Shown piece by piece: positions 54,690 through 64,000 of a stretch of DNA of 64,000 nt. The position numbers and the translations under genes are program-made. The notes under the pieces are model-generated. The model was given only the letters and a program-made list of their open reading frames with translations. It had not been told where the DNA came from and made no database searches. How positions within the stretch are numbered: the stretch's first letter is position 1; the number at the start of each line of letters is the position of its first letter. Where the stretch lies: positions 11,502,600-11,566,599 of the forward strand of contig CM075760.1 in NCBI GenBank assembly GCA_037974335.1, in the 5' to 3' direction. This DNA comes from Prionace glauca. Lineage: Eukaryota; Chordata; Chondrichthyes; Carcharhiniformes; Carcharhinidae.

Positions 54690-55090
54690 AACCCCCACAT
54701 TCATGTCCACAGGAAGCTCCGCGCGGACATTGATACAAGACTCTGATTGGCTGGAGGACCAGCGCCATGCGGTCCTCCAAGCGTTGCCATTGGTCAATCT
54801 CCCGCATGAGGGCAATGAGGAGACGGAACCCGAACCCACGTGGGGGTGGGCGGGGCTTTGACCGCCAGCCGCACTGAGCTGGTGTCCAATCCGCTGTGTA
54901 TTGCTTCGATGACCTTTGCTCCATAGGTGTTACTCGGTTGGGGGGGGGGGGGGGGGGGGCGAGGCTCCTGGGCTCGTGTGCCCGGGCGTGCTCATTGAAA
55001 TCCTAGGAATAACCGCGGAGTGATTCCTATTGGCTGATTCAGGCAGTGCTCCATTGTGACGTCACAATGCGGAAGTTGGCCACTGAACTT
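54690..55090 (+). promoter_or_regulatory. CpG promoter of ZNF F
   Basis: CCAAT (as ATTGG) at 54746 and 54791 around the inverted repeat TGGAGGACC (54752-54760) / GGTCCTCCA (54771-54779); GC boxes (gggcggggc, 54850); a run of 20 G at 54940-54959; ATTGG at 55030; perfect CRE TGACGTCA (55057-55064); ETS site CGGAAGT (55070-55076). Same plan as 37.69-38.10 kb. ZNF F exon 1 follows at once. Confidence 0.7.
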
Positions 55091-55198
55091 TAGAAGAAAC
55101 TCCCTCCTCTGTGCAACATCTGGGAGGAAATCAATGTCTCCCCCTTTCCATTTCTATTCTCATTCTGGGGGAATCTGGGGACCTGCAGCAACTGAAGG
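55085..55198 (+). other. Probable non-coding first exon of ZNF F
   Basis: Sequence 'ctctgtgcaacatctgggagg ... gcagcaactgaagg' followed by the donor G|GTAAGG (GT at 55199-55200). The transcription start is guessed from the CRE/ETS pair. Gene C has the related exon end 'caacatct|GTAAGT'. A Penelope-like fragment (55270-55382) lies in the intron. Confidence 0.55.
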
Positions 55199-55264
55199 GT
55201 AAGGTAGTGAATCCAATCTGTATATTCCACACATTTTTAGTCCAGTCATATCTGTCTGGCAGCC

Positions 55265-55382
55265 TGCTTGGAGATTTTCAGCTAGTGACGTTTGCTACCA
55301 AATAAACCTTTGGACTTTAACCTGGTATTGTAAGACTTGTTAGTGTGTTAACTCCAGTCCAACGCCGGCATCTCCACATCCA
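55265..55382 (+). mobile_element. Penelope-like 3' end fragment in the ZNF F intron
   Basis: 'gctaccaaataaacctttgg ... ccagtccaacgccggcatctccacatc', the last 110 bp of the element with its extreme 3' end. Confidence 0.8.
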
Positions 55383-55938
55383 GGACAGGAATCAGTGACA
55401 GTCAATCAGCCTCAATCATCAACTTCAGGAGAATTGGGAGGATGAATATTAGATACAGCAGAGTGAGAATAGAGGGAGAGTGTGTGGGATGGAGATTTGC
55501 AGCTTTTGGGGAATGAGAAAGAAAGAATGTTCCATAGAAACTAGAATTGTCTGTTCTGAATTTCGATCCTGTACTGACACTGATGACTTGCGTCAACTTG
55601 TTTTACAGGATATTGAAAGAGGAATCACAGGCTGAAATCTCAAATGTCAGGTCTAGATCTGGCAGAGTCATGTTCCTTGGAAGCTGAACATCATCAACCA
55701 TTGAATCTGGAAGGAGATTTGAAAAGATTTCAAACATCAGTGCGACTGGAAAAGCATCAACACACTTCCACATGCAAGTGAGAGTGTTCCAGTGCACTGA
55801 CTGAAGAGCTTTAACCAGTTACACAGCCTGAATAAATATCACACCATTCAAATCAAGGAGAGACTGTACGTGTATTGTGTGTGTGGACGAGTCTTCAACT
55901 GATTGTCCATCCAAGGCAGAGGCAAGGACGCCTGCACC

Positions 55939-56925
55939 ATGGAGAAACCATGGAAATGTGCAGACTGTGGAAAGAGATACAGATTCCCATCTCTACTGGA
56001 TGCTCATCGGCGCAGCCACACTGGGGAAAGGCCGTTCATCTGCTCTCAGTGTGGGGAGGGATTCATTCGACTCCCCCACCTACAGTCACACCAGCGAGTT
56101 CACACTGGAGAAAGACCATTCACCTGCTCTCAGTGTGGAAAAGGATTCACTGTGTTATCCACTTTGCAGAGACACCAGCGAATTCACACTGGGGAGAGGC
56201 CGTTCACCTGCTCTCAGTGTGGGAAGGGATTCAACCAGTTGTCCAATCTGCGGACACACCAGCGAGTTCACACTGGGGAGAGGCCATTCACCTGCTCTCA
56301 GTGTGAGAAGAGATTCACTCGGTTATGCGACCTGCAGGCACATCAGCGCATTCACACTGGGGAGAGGCCATTCACCTGCTCTCAGTGTGGGAAGAGATTC
56401 ACTGTGTCATCCACCTTGCAGAGGCACAAACAAATTCACACTGGGGAGAGGCCATTCATCTGCTCTCAGTGTGGGAAGGGATTCATTCAATTGTCCAGCC
56501 TGCTGACACACCAGCGAGTTCATACTGGGGAGAGGCTGTTCATCTGCTCTCAGTGTGGGAAGAGATTCACTGTGTCATCCACCTTGCAGAGGCACAAACA
56601 AATTCACACTGGGGAGAGGCCATTCATCTGCTCTCAGTGTGGGAAGGGATTCACTCAATTCTCCAGCCTGGAGACACACCAGCGAGTTCATACTGGGGAG
56701 AGACCGTTCACCTGCTCTCAGTGTGGGAAGGGATTCACTCGACAATTCCACCTGCGGACACACCAGCGAGTTCACACTGGGGAGAAGCCGTTTACCTGCT
56801 CTCAGTGTGGGAAGGGTTTCAGTCAGTTATCCAACCTGCAGAGACACCAGCGAGTTCACATGGGGAGAAGCTGTTTACCTGCTGTCAGTGTGGGAAGGAA
56901 TTCACTCAGTTATCCCACCTGCTGA
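55939..56925 (+). CDS. ZNF F: C2H2 zinc-finger protein, 328 aa, frameshifted end
   Basis: Starts [23 protein letters not shown] (ATG 55939, CACCATGG). Eleven fingers with all ligands intact, TGERPF linkers. Fingers 6-7 and 8-9 are a 168-bp tandem duplication ([13 protein letters not shown] occurs twice). After finger 11 one base is missing ('cacatgggg' for 'cacactgggg', about 56860), and the protein ends in 20 out-of-frame residues (…RNSLSYPTC). Coding exon starts 55609 after TTGTTTTACAG, with TACTGAC branch point at 55572-55578. It has promoter, first exon and donor, so it may be expressed. Inverted paralogue of ZNF D. No effector domain. Confidence 0.82.
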   Translation: MEKPWKCADCGKRYRFPSLLDAHRRSHTGERPFICSQCGEGFIRLPHLQSHQRVHTGERPFTCSQCGKGFTVLSTLQRHQRIHTGERPFTCSQCGKGFNQLSNLRTHQRVHTGERPFTCSQCEKRFTRLCDLQAHQRIHTGERPFTCSQCGKRFTVSSTLQRHKQIHTGERPFICSQCGKGFIQLSSLLTHQRVHTGERLFICSQCGKRFTVSSTLQRHKQIHTGERPFICSQCGKGFTQFSSLETHQRVHTGERPFTCSQCGKGFTRQFHLRTHQRVHTGEKPFTCSQCGKGFSQLSNLQRHQRVHMGRSCLPAVSVGRNSLSYPTC

Positions 56926-57005
56926 GACATCAGTGAGGTTACACTGGGGGGGTTACACCTGCTCAGTGTATAAAAAGGGTTCAGAATTTTATCACAGCTG
57001 CTGAG
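56870..57005 (+). pseudogene. Decayed last fingers of ZNF F
   Basis: In the other frame: [24 protein letters not shown], then a stop; then a strongly altered finger ('ttacacctgctcagtgtat ... agctgctgaggcaccaacaagttcac'). Confidence 0.8.
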
Positions 57006-57224
57006 GCACCAACAAGTTCACAGAGATTGGATTCTGCTGTTAATTGTTTCTGCTCTGAATTATGTCCAGGACTGCATTTTGTTCATTCTCACTGTAAGTC
57101 AATGGGGAGGGTCAGAGGGTTTCTTTCTGCTGGACTGGCCGGTCTCACAACTTTGCTTCCAGTGGGCTGATGCTCTTTGAGTCTTGTTGCGAGTACCTAG
57201 TTTTAAATTTCACAAGGATCACAG

Positions 57225-57590
57225 AGTGACAGGGTGTTAGGAAGTTTAGAGATATTTAGTCAACATTTCCCTCCCCCCCCCCAAAATGCGCATCCAGTTT
57301 CCTTTGTAATTGTTTAGTATCTCCATTTCCTCCAGCCTCGTAGGCAGTGAGTTCCAGGTCATTACCATTCGCTGCATCAAAATATTCTTCCTCACATTCC
57401 TCCCCCTACATCTCTGACCCAAAACTTTAAATCTCTGTCCCCCTCGTCCTTGTCCCAGCAGTGAATGGGAACAGCTTTTCTTTGTCCACCTTATCTAAAC
57501 CTGTCAGAATCTTGTCCACCTCGTTCAAATCTCCCCTCAACCTCCTTTGCTCCAAGGGGAACAACCCCAGCCTGACATCGACAATAAAGA
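57225..57590 (-). mobile_element. CR1-like LINE fragment in ZNF F 3' flank
   Basis: Plus strand 'agtttcctttgtaattgttt ... cctcaacctcctttgctccaagg'. Reverse copy of 38.98-39.32 kb, so it was present before the inverted duplication. Slightly better preserved than the other arm ('ctctgacccaaaactttaaatc'). Confidence 0.75.
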
Positions 57591-57761
57591 ACAAACTAAC
57601 AGAATATGTTAGTACCTGAAATCAAATGGGAATGTTTAATTTCTGTTTTAAAGATATTGTGAATATATTAGTCTGGACAATAATGAAATTGGGATAACTC
57701 AGCTTGGGTGTGGTTGAATGGAATATATCAATCTGTTAACCACCTCCAGTGAGTGAAAATT

Positions 57762-57850
57762 TGGAATGTGGAGCTGGAAATCACTCCCTAACAGCACTGT
57801 GGGTGTATTTACAGGCATTGTAGCAGTTCAGGAAGGCAGTGTTGGGGTTG
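57762..57850 (+). mobile_element. LINE C-terminal fragment
   Basis: 'ggaaatcactccctaacagcactgtgggtgtattta' resembles 'SWNSLPNSTVGVP' of the family at 1.6 kb. Its duplicate on the other strand is at 38.74-38.81 kb. Confidence 0.6.
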
Positions 57851-58239
57851 ACCATGGCCGAGGCAGCTACATACAGACACATATTCTGTTATAATGGAAG
57901 GAGTGCAGATTGAATGTGAGGCATTATGGGACTGGACTGTCTTGACCACATTCCTGTGACAGCTCAGTTTCTGCAATTACAGACCATTAAAGCTGCTTAG
58001 CAGGGCCCTGACAGCGGACCTGGTGAGAATATTTACTGGGAATGAGTTGGAATTAAACTTATCCCAGGACCGGCTGGGTCAATCAACAAACAGTGGTAGG
58101 TAGTTGGATAAGAAATTAAGAAGCATTCTCAGGCATTGTTTAAATTAATTTATCCTAAATTTGTGCTCAGAAACTGTGACTGATTTGTGACCCGATAGTC
58201 AGTGAAGTGACAGTATATTCCAAGTAGCACTGGACTGAA

Positions 58240-60040
58240 AATCAGACCCTCTGAGAGTAGATCCGAATCGTTATTATCTTACCCCATCATGGCCAGTGAA
58301 AAATCAGAGCTCGAGTGGGTACCGGACAGGTCTCTTATCTGCCATTTGGAAACTAAGAACACAAAACCTATTGATAAAATGGTTCGAGAATAGAGCCATT
58401 TCAAGTCTGGATGACACTTCATAAGAGCTCTGATAAAGGGTCATCCAGACTCGAGACATTGATTCTATTCTTTCTCCACAGATGCTGTCAGACCTGCAGA
58501 GATTTTCCAGCATCCGCAGTATTTCACTTTTATGATAAAATGAGATTTGGAATCCCCATGACCCTTCCACAAAACAGAGGGAGTGGTGGGAGAGGTAAAA
58601 AAGGGTAAGAATGAAGAAGTCTGGCTTCTGATTCTCCGAGCCCATGTAGAATTAACACAATGAGTGAATCAGTTTATAAAGCACAGAAGTTACCCATCCC
58701 TAACAATAACTGATCAAATTACAATAATTAGGTTGAAGAATGTAACAAAAAATGAATGGATGAAGTTTAAAATCAAGTTTGTTTTGTTGTTAGAAAAGTT
58801 TTTTTTAAATCATGTAAAGTGCCATAATTGCGTGCCAAGTTTTTTCTGCTCACTCCCCACCCCTTTAGGCTCTGTAGAAAAGTTAACCCTTTCAGCACTC
58901 AGTTGATTTGTTTTTAAATCACTCGGAAACTCATGTCGATTTTAATTTATAATTGTGGATTTATTCAAACCAGTTAAATCTGAAAATTTTAAATGTAGCC
59001 TGGAGGAATTTGGAATAACTGAGAATTCTCTCGTTGTCATCTCAACCCCAGATAAAGAACAAAAATTTTACAGGTGGTAATGGTAACTCAATAAACTGTT
59101 TGTTGATTGAATCAGGTTTGAGTGTTGAATGATTCTTCCGAGTTCATTGCCCCCGACACACTGGGTACATTACCACTGGAGAGCAGGTATTGCCAAAACC
59201 TTCAGACAATACAAAGACTCACGAAAGCCAGTGTACCAGTTCAAAGACTTATCTTTTACTTGACCAATGCTCGAAGGGAAACATTATTGGACAGTGTAAT
59301 ACCTCTCTAGAAGAGAAGCACCTGATCTCTGCAAATAACTCTGACATAAAAGCTTTCGATAGATCAATTATACATTCTTCATGTCAAATTCTCCCACCTT
59401 TCATTAGGTACGAACCAATCATTTTTAACACAAAAAAAATGTTAATTACACATGTCATATACTTTAGCCAATTGTATTTTATCCTCTGACACAATGGGAT
59501 TTGATTTGTCCATAGAATCCAGACACTTCCTCCCCCTATTGCTTAGCAACCCCAGATGCTTAGCTACAAAGATCAAAATTACTGTTCCCAACGGCTCTTA
59601 CTCTGCCACTGGCCAACCAGACAAATGTAAATTTTCATGTCTGAGAAGGCAGTGTCTTATCTGGACAGTGTGAATGGATCCTATTCATGAAGCTGCTTGA
59701 AAACCTTTCTATTAGAAACTTCACTGGCAAATGTTGGCAAATTCTGTGGCTTCATTCTTCTGAAGAAATGTAGCCTGTCTGTAAGTGTCCCTGTACCATC
59801 ATGCCTTGCAGCAGCCTGCCTTTGGCTAAAGGTTACAATTGCTTTTAAAATACAGCTAACATCCATTTTAAATCAGAAAATTCATATTTAAATCAAAATT
59901 ACTTGTTTAAATCTCTGAATTACAAGTAAATTAGAATTACTTGATTAAATCTCTTACTGCAGTCGCATATGTAGACTGTTCCCTTGTTAGCTTCTAAATC
60001 ATTAATTCAATGCTGGGAGTGTCTGAAATGCCGAATGGTT
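58240..60040. other. AT-rich intergenic DNA
   Basis: Beyond the edge of the inverted duplication. Only a short dispersed repeat piece (58465-58530, 'ctttctccacagatgctgtcag') is recognisable. The open frames have no family resemblance. Confidence 0.4.
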
Positions 60041-60049
60041 TAAAATTTC

Positions 60050-60600
60050 TCAAACTTTAGGAATTTTCTCCAACAGCTTGCCGTTGCGGAGCTCGGAGTA
60101 CAGCACTTGTTCCGGGAGTCTTGTGTGGGGCGTGAGGACAATGTGGCCTGTCCATCGCAGCTGGTCTAGTGTGATCAGTGCCTCCCTGCTGGGGATATTG
60201 GTCCAGGAGAGGACACTCACATTGCTATGCCTATCCTGCCAGTGGATTTGCAGGATTTTGTGGAAGAAACTTTGGTGAAATCTCTCCAGGGATTTGAGGT
60301 GTTTGCTGTTCTGATGGATACAGGAGGGTGGATTTGATTTGTCCATAGATTCCGGACACTTCCTCCCCCTATTGCTGACTCTACTACAGGCTCTGTAGAC
60401 CATGTGCTTGGTGCTGGATTTGAGGTCTCGGGCTTTGAACACTCTGTTCCTCGTGTGTCCAAAGCCTGCACTGGTGCATTGGAGTCGCTTCTGGATTTCA
60501 TCGTCGATGTCTGCCTGTGCCAACAGGAGGCTCCCAAAGTGGGAAATGATCCACATTGTCCAGGGGCTCAACATGGATTTTGATGGTCAGGAGGGGGAGT
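60050..60600 (-). mobile_element. Old LINE ORF2 C-terminus
   Basis: Minus frame with 'KSLERFHQSFFHKILQIHWQDR', 'NVSVLSWTNIPSREALI' and 'QLRWTGHIVLTPHTRLPEQV', the C-terminal region of an endonuclease-RT non-LTR element (not the CR1 type above). Frame open over 174 codons but with an internal deletion and a rearranged part near 60.33 kb. Upstream RT part of the same family is at 61.43-61.67 kb. Confidence 0.7.
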
Positions 60601-60654
60601 AGGAGTGGGCTGGGAGAGAGCCTTTGTTTCCCGGATGTTTAGTTTGTAGATAAG

Positions 60655-61105
60655 TTTAAGCTTGTTTATTGGTGTCACAAGTAGGTTTACATTAACGCTA
60701 CAATCGAGTTACATTGAAAATCACCGAGATCAACCTGAGTGTGCGCACAGACACACTCAGATTGTGACTGGAGCCCAATCCCTCACTCAAACTAGCCTCC
60801 CACTCATTGACTCTGTCTACACTTCCCACTGCCTCGGAAAAGCAGCCATCATAATTAAGGACCCCATACACAGTGGACATTCTCTCTTCCACCTTCTTCC
60901 ATTGGGAGAGATACAAAAGTGTCTCAAAAACAGCTTCTTGCATGCTGCCAGACTATTGAGTGGACCTAACACATACACCTCTGTAACATTCTGCATTCTC
61001 TCCTTTCCTTCCCTTTGTACAGTGTGCTCTGTCTGTATAGTGTAAGAAACAATACTTTTCACTGTAAACTAATACATGTGACAATAATAAATCAAATCAA
61101 ATAGG
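60655..61105 (+). mobile_element. LINE 3' end of another family
   Basis: 'gactctgtctacacttcccactgcctcgg' encodes DSVYTSHCLGKAAIIIKDPIHSGHSLFHLLP, a LINE C-terminal signature (slightly broken). Tail 'acatgtgacaataataaatc'. Confidence 0.65.
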
Positions 61106-61425
61106 CATTTTTAAAATTCATTTGTGGGACATGGGTATTGCTGGCTGGCCAGCATTTATTGCCCATCCCTAGTTGCCTGAGGGCATTTGAGAGTTAACCA
61201 CATTACTGTGGCTCTGGAGTCAGACCAGGAAAGTACTGCAGATTCCCTTCTCTAAAGGACATCAGCGAATCAAATGGGTTTTTCCGACAATTGATGATGG
61301 TTTCATGGTCATCAGTAGGTTCTTAATTTTTTTTTATTGAATTCAAATTCCACCATCTGCTGTGGCAGGATTCAAACCCGGGTCCCCAGAACATAAGCTG
61401 AGTTTTTGGATTAATAGTCTAGAGA
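61105..61425 (-). mobile_element. tRNA-derived SINE, minus strand
   Basis: 'tgctggctggccagcatttattgcc', 'ggctctggagtcagaccagg', 'attgaattcaaattccacc', B box region 'aggattcaaacccgggtcc', A-box side 'ggattaatagtctagag'. Splits the old LINE (60.05-61.67 kb). Confidence 0.8.
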
Positions 61426-61429
61426 CCCC

Positions 61430-61670
61430 CCCAGAGTCTGCGTACTGCAGCCCGATGACTGAGATTAGGCTGGTCTTGGTTCTGGCCTGGAGGGGTGGGA
61501 CATTGAAAGCTTCCCACTGGTCCAGTAGATGAACTCGACTCCAGTGGGAAGCTTCATGGTGCTGGGGTGGAGTGTTGCTGCGGGGAAGGTGGGGATGAAG
61601 GTTGGCGCGATAATGCAGCCCTGTTTGATCCCAGTTTGCACTCGTACTGATTCTCTCGCTGTAGTAAGGA
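61430..61670 (-). mobile_element. Old LINE RT fragment
   Basis: Minus strand encodes 'VRVQTGIKQGCIIAPTF', 'MKLPTGVEFIYWTSGK' and further, the RT motif-B region (QGC-xx-P). Same element as 60.05-60.60 kb. Confidence 0.65.
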
Positions 61671-62165
61671 TGTGATTGCACTGGAGGGGGTTCACAGGAG
61701 GTTCACCAGGATGTTGCCTGTGATGGAGCAGCTGAGCTATAAGGAGAGACTTGATAGGCTTGGATTGTTTTCTTTAGAGCAGAGAAGGCTGAGGGGGGAA
61801 ATGATTGAGGTGTATAAGATTATGAGGGGTACGGACAGGGTGGATAGGAAGCAGCTGTTCCCTGTTGTTGAAGGGTCAGTAACAAGGTGGCATCATTTTA
61901 AGGTGAGAGACAGGAGGTTTTGGGGGATTTGAGGAAAAATGTTTTCACCCAGAGGGTGGTGGGAATCTGGAATTCACTGTCTGGGAGGGTAGTAGAGGCA
62001 GGAAACCTCACAACCTTTAAAAAGCTCATGGATGAGCACTTAAGAGTTTGAACTGTCAAAACATTCATCAGCGAAGTACTGGAAAATGGATTAGTGTAAA
62101 TTTAGTATAGTTCTGTCAGTGCAGACTTGATGGGCTGAAAGGCCTCTTCTGTACTGTATGACTCT
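61662..62165 (+). mobile_element. CR1-family LINE 3' end overlapping ZNF G
   Basis: 'gtgattgcactggagggggttcacagg' to the tail 'ggcctcttctgtactgtatgactct'. In frame '[21 protein letters not shown]'. Its last 50 bp overlap, antisense, the C-terminal codons of ZNF G. Confidence 0.8.
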
Positions 62166-62925
62166 CTGCCTTGTGAACTCGCTGGTGTTTCTGCAGTCGG
62201 GATGATTGAGTGAATCCCGCCCCACACACAGTGCAGGTGAACGGTCTCTCCCCAGTGTGAACTCGCTGGTGTGTCCGCAGGGCAGATGATGATCTGAATC
62301 TCTTTGTGCAATGAGAACAGCTGAACGGTCTCTCCTCAGTGTGAACACGCTGGTGGGACATCATTAGCTGAGAGCTTTTGAAATCCCTCCCACAGTCAGA
62401 GCATTTAAAGGGTCTCTCCTGGGTGTGAATGACATTGTGCCTCTGCAAGTAGAGCAACTGACTGAAACCTTTCCCACACAAGGAGCAAGTGAACGGCCTC
62501 ACCCCAGTGTGAACTAACTGGTGTCTCCGCGGACCTGATGCCACACTGAATCCTTTCCCACACTCAGAGCAGGTGAACGGCCTCTCCCCAGTGTGAACTC
62601 GCTGATGGCTCTGCAAATCAATTAACTGAGTGAATCCCTTCCCACACACAGAGCAGATGAAAGGTCTCTCCCCAGTGTGAAATCGATGGTGTCTCTGCAG
62701 ACTGGATAACCGAGTGAATCCCTTCCCACACTCAGAGCAAGTGAATGGCCTTTCCCCAGTGTGAACTCGCTGGTGTCTCTGTAAATCAATTATCTGAGTA
62801 TATCCCTTCCCACACACAGAGCAGGTGAACGGTCTCTCCCCAGAGAGACTGCGCTGATGAATTTCCAGCTGAGATGGAAAACTGAATCCTTTCCCACAGT
62901 CCGCACATTTCCACGGGTTTTCCAT
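62116..62925 (-). CDS. ZNF G: C2H2 zinc-finger protein, 269 aa
   Basis: Starts [23 protein letters not shown] (ATG 62923-62925). Nine fingers. The first has lost its second His (HQRSL for HQRSH); fingers 2-9 keep all ligands, including [19 protein letters not shown] and [23 protein letters not shown]. The final residues, [17 protein letters not shown] and the stop, are encoded by the antisense of a CR1 3' end (62116-62166), so the ancestral end was replaced by LINE sequence. Coding exon acceptor on minus: TTGTTTTATAG|GGG (exon start 63286). More diverged from D-F than these are from each other. An extra finger lies upstream in another frame (see next). Confidence 0.83.
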   Translation of the reverse strand: MENPWKCADCGKGFSFPSQLEIHQRSLSGERPFTCSVCGKGYTQIIDLQRHQRVHTGERPFTCSECGKGFTRLSSLQRHHRFHTGERPFICSVCGKGFTQLIDLQSHQRVHTGERPFTCSECGKGFSVASGPRRHQLVHTGVRPFTCSLCGKGFSQLLYLQRHNVIHTQERPFKCSDCGRDFKSSQLMMSHQRVHTEERPFSCSHCTKRFRSSSALRTHQRVHTGERPFTCTVCGAGFTQSSRLQKHQRVHKAESHTVQKRPFSPSSLH

Positions 62926-62974
62926 GTTGCATCTGTCCTTGTGACTCTCCAGGTTAAACAATCAGTTAAATCTC

Positions 62975-63083
<109 letters not shown>

Positions 63084-63285
63084 TCAACTGTCATTGTGCA
63101 TCTCGCTGCTTTTCTAGTCACACTGTTGCTTAAAATCTCCTTAAACAGACAGAACAGAGAAACATTTCTCCTTCTAGATCCAAAGGCCGATGACATTGAG
63201 GTCCCGATGAATTGAGTGACTCTGTCAGATCTTGATGTGATGTTTGGTTTGAGATTTCTGTATATAAATCCTCACCTTCTGTTCC

Positions 63286-63600
63286 CCTATAAAACAAATT
63301 TACAAAAGTCATCTGTGTCATAGAAATTCAGAATAGACAATTCTAGTTTCTATGGAACATTCTTTCCTCTCTCATTCCCCAGAAGCTGTAAATCTCCATC
63401 CCACACACTCTCCCTCCATTCTCACTCTGCTGTTATCTAATATTCACCCTCCCCATTCTCCTGAAGGTGCTGATTGAGTCTGATTGACAGATCCATGCTC
63501 ACTGCTTCCTGTCCTGGACACAGAGAGCTGAAAATCTCCATGCAGGCTGCCAGACAGATGTCTATAATACTGGATAAAAGTGTAATTATTAACTGAGATG
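63286..63600 (-). other. ZNF G intron and exon-1 region
   Basis: 'ctccatcccacacactctcc', 'caattctagtttctatgg' and 'atctccatgcaggctgccag' on plus match the D region 41.40-41.64 kb in the same orientation. Donor and promoter not resolved; the sequence diverges at about 63.60 kb. Confidence 0.5.
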
Positions 63601-63800
63601 TGGTAGAATGGGGATTTGAGGAAGATTTATATTTAGGGAGGGAGAGCACATATCTAGAACTCGCTGCCTATGAGGATGGTGGAACAGAAGATGTTCAATC
63701 ACTTCAAAATGAAATTGGGTAGGCAGTTGAAGGAAATAAAACTTGCAGAGGAATGTTGATAGAGAGATAGAAAAGGACTAATTGGTTCGTTCTGCAGAGA
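63600..63800 (+). mobile_element. LINE 3' remnant
   Basis: 'gagcacatatctagaactcgctgcctatgagg ... ttgggtaggcagttgaagg' is a diverged CR1-like C-terminal end. Confidence 0.5.
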
Positions 63801-63821
63801 ATCAATCTGCAGTCTATAAGA

Positions 63822-63978
63822 TGATATGGAGATGTCGAAGGTGGACAGTGGTGGGCACAACAACACCAGGTTCATCAGGTGAGTGGTCACTCTCCTGAAG
63901 GAGCAGTGCTCCGAAAGCTCATGCTATCAAATAAACCTGTTGGACTTTAACCTTGTATTGTGAGACTTCTTACTGTCC
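63822..63978 (+). mobile_element. Penelope-like 3' end, partly inverted
   Basis: 63822-63885 is reverse-oriented ('atggagatgtcgaaggtgg', 'caccaggttcatcaggtgag') and is followed by a plus-oriented end ('ctcctgaaggagcagtgctcc ... aaacctgttggactttaacc'). Confidence 0.7.
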
Positions 63979-64000
63979 ATAAGATGTACAGGTTAGGTTG

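Overview
This window looks like genomic DNA from a cartilaginous fish, most likely a galeomorph shark. Three things point there. Four Ig constant-domain exons followed by membrane exons match the shark IgM heavy chain, including a secretory tail that ends in ...DTVNSCQ. The interspersed repeats are those of elasmobranchs: CR1-type LINEs with a TTCTTATG tail, tRNA-headed SINEs, and a repeat ending in the sense AAATAAACCTGTTGGACTTTAACC. C2H2 zinc-finger (ZNF) genes of the '[12 protein letters not shown]...' type complete the picture. The family assignments come from reading translations and motifs; no database was searched.

Layout. 1-7.9 kb is the presumed J-C intron of an IgM cluster. It holds an AT-rich start, CA/CT microsatellites, a ten-unit 42-bp satellite, a long pyrimidine-rich tract, and then a 780-bp G-rich tract that resembles a switch region, 1 kb upstream of CH1. 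No V, D or J segment was seen. 7.9-16.4 kb is the IgM constant region: CH1-CH4, secretory tail and poly(A) signals, a 3.9-kb intron full of microsatellites, then M1, M2 and membrane poly(A) signals. 16.6-22 kb is CR1 debris, a CpG-type promoter region with YY1 and NRF1-like sites, a SINE with three tRNA heads, a decayed tRNA-Val, and a composite SINE holding both another retroelement and a stray zinc finger.

22-63 kb is a ZNF cluster with seven C2H2 genes, here called A to G. A and B are head to head at 24.4 kb, C is at 36 kb, D at 40.5 kb, E at 49.3 kb, F at 56.4 kb and G at 62.5 kb. D and F are arms of an inverted segmental duplication that also carries their flanks. Most of the genes share one architecture: a non-coding first exon at a CCAAT/CRE/ETS or NRF1-type promoter, an intron with a conserved TACTRAC branch point about 31 nt from the acceptor, and one coding exon with all fingers. 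Four of the seven (A, D, E, F) have lost their last fingers through separate mutations, and G ends inside LINE sequence.

Retroelements explain most of the rest. Three RT-bearing CR1 segments (29.9-31.2, 50.3-51.8 and 51.8-52.9 kb) are almost identical and must be recent. One of them sits inside another, and that one sits inside a Penelope-like element whose GIY-YIG endonuclease end is readable at 49.98-50.26 kb. That fossil identifies the AAATAAACCTGTTGGACTTTAACC repeat, seen about ten times here, as the 3' end of a Penelope-like element.

Limits: splice sites, promoters and exon-1 assignments are inferred from sequence alone. Functions of individual ZNF genes are unknown. Edges of old repeats are approximate.
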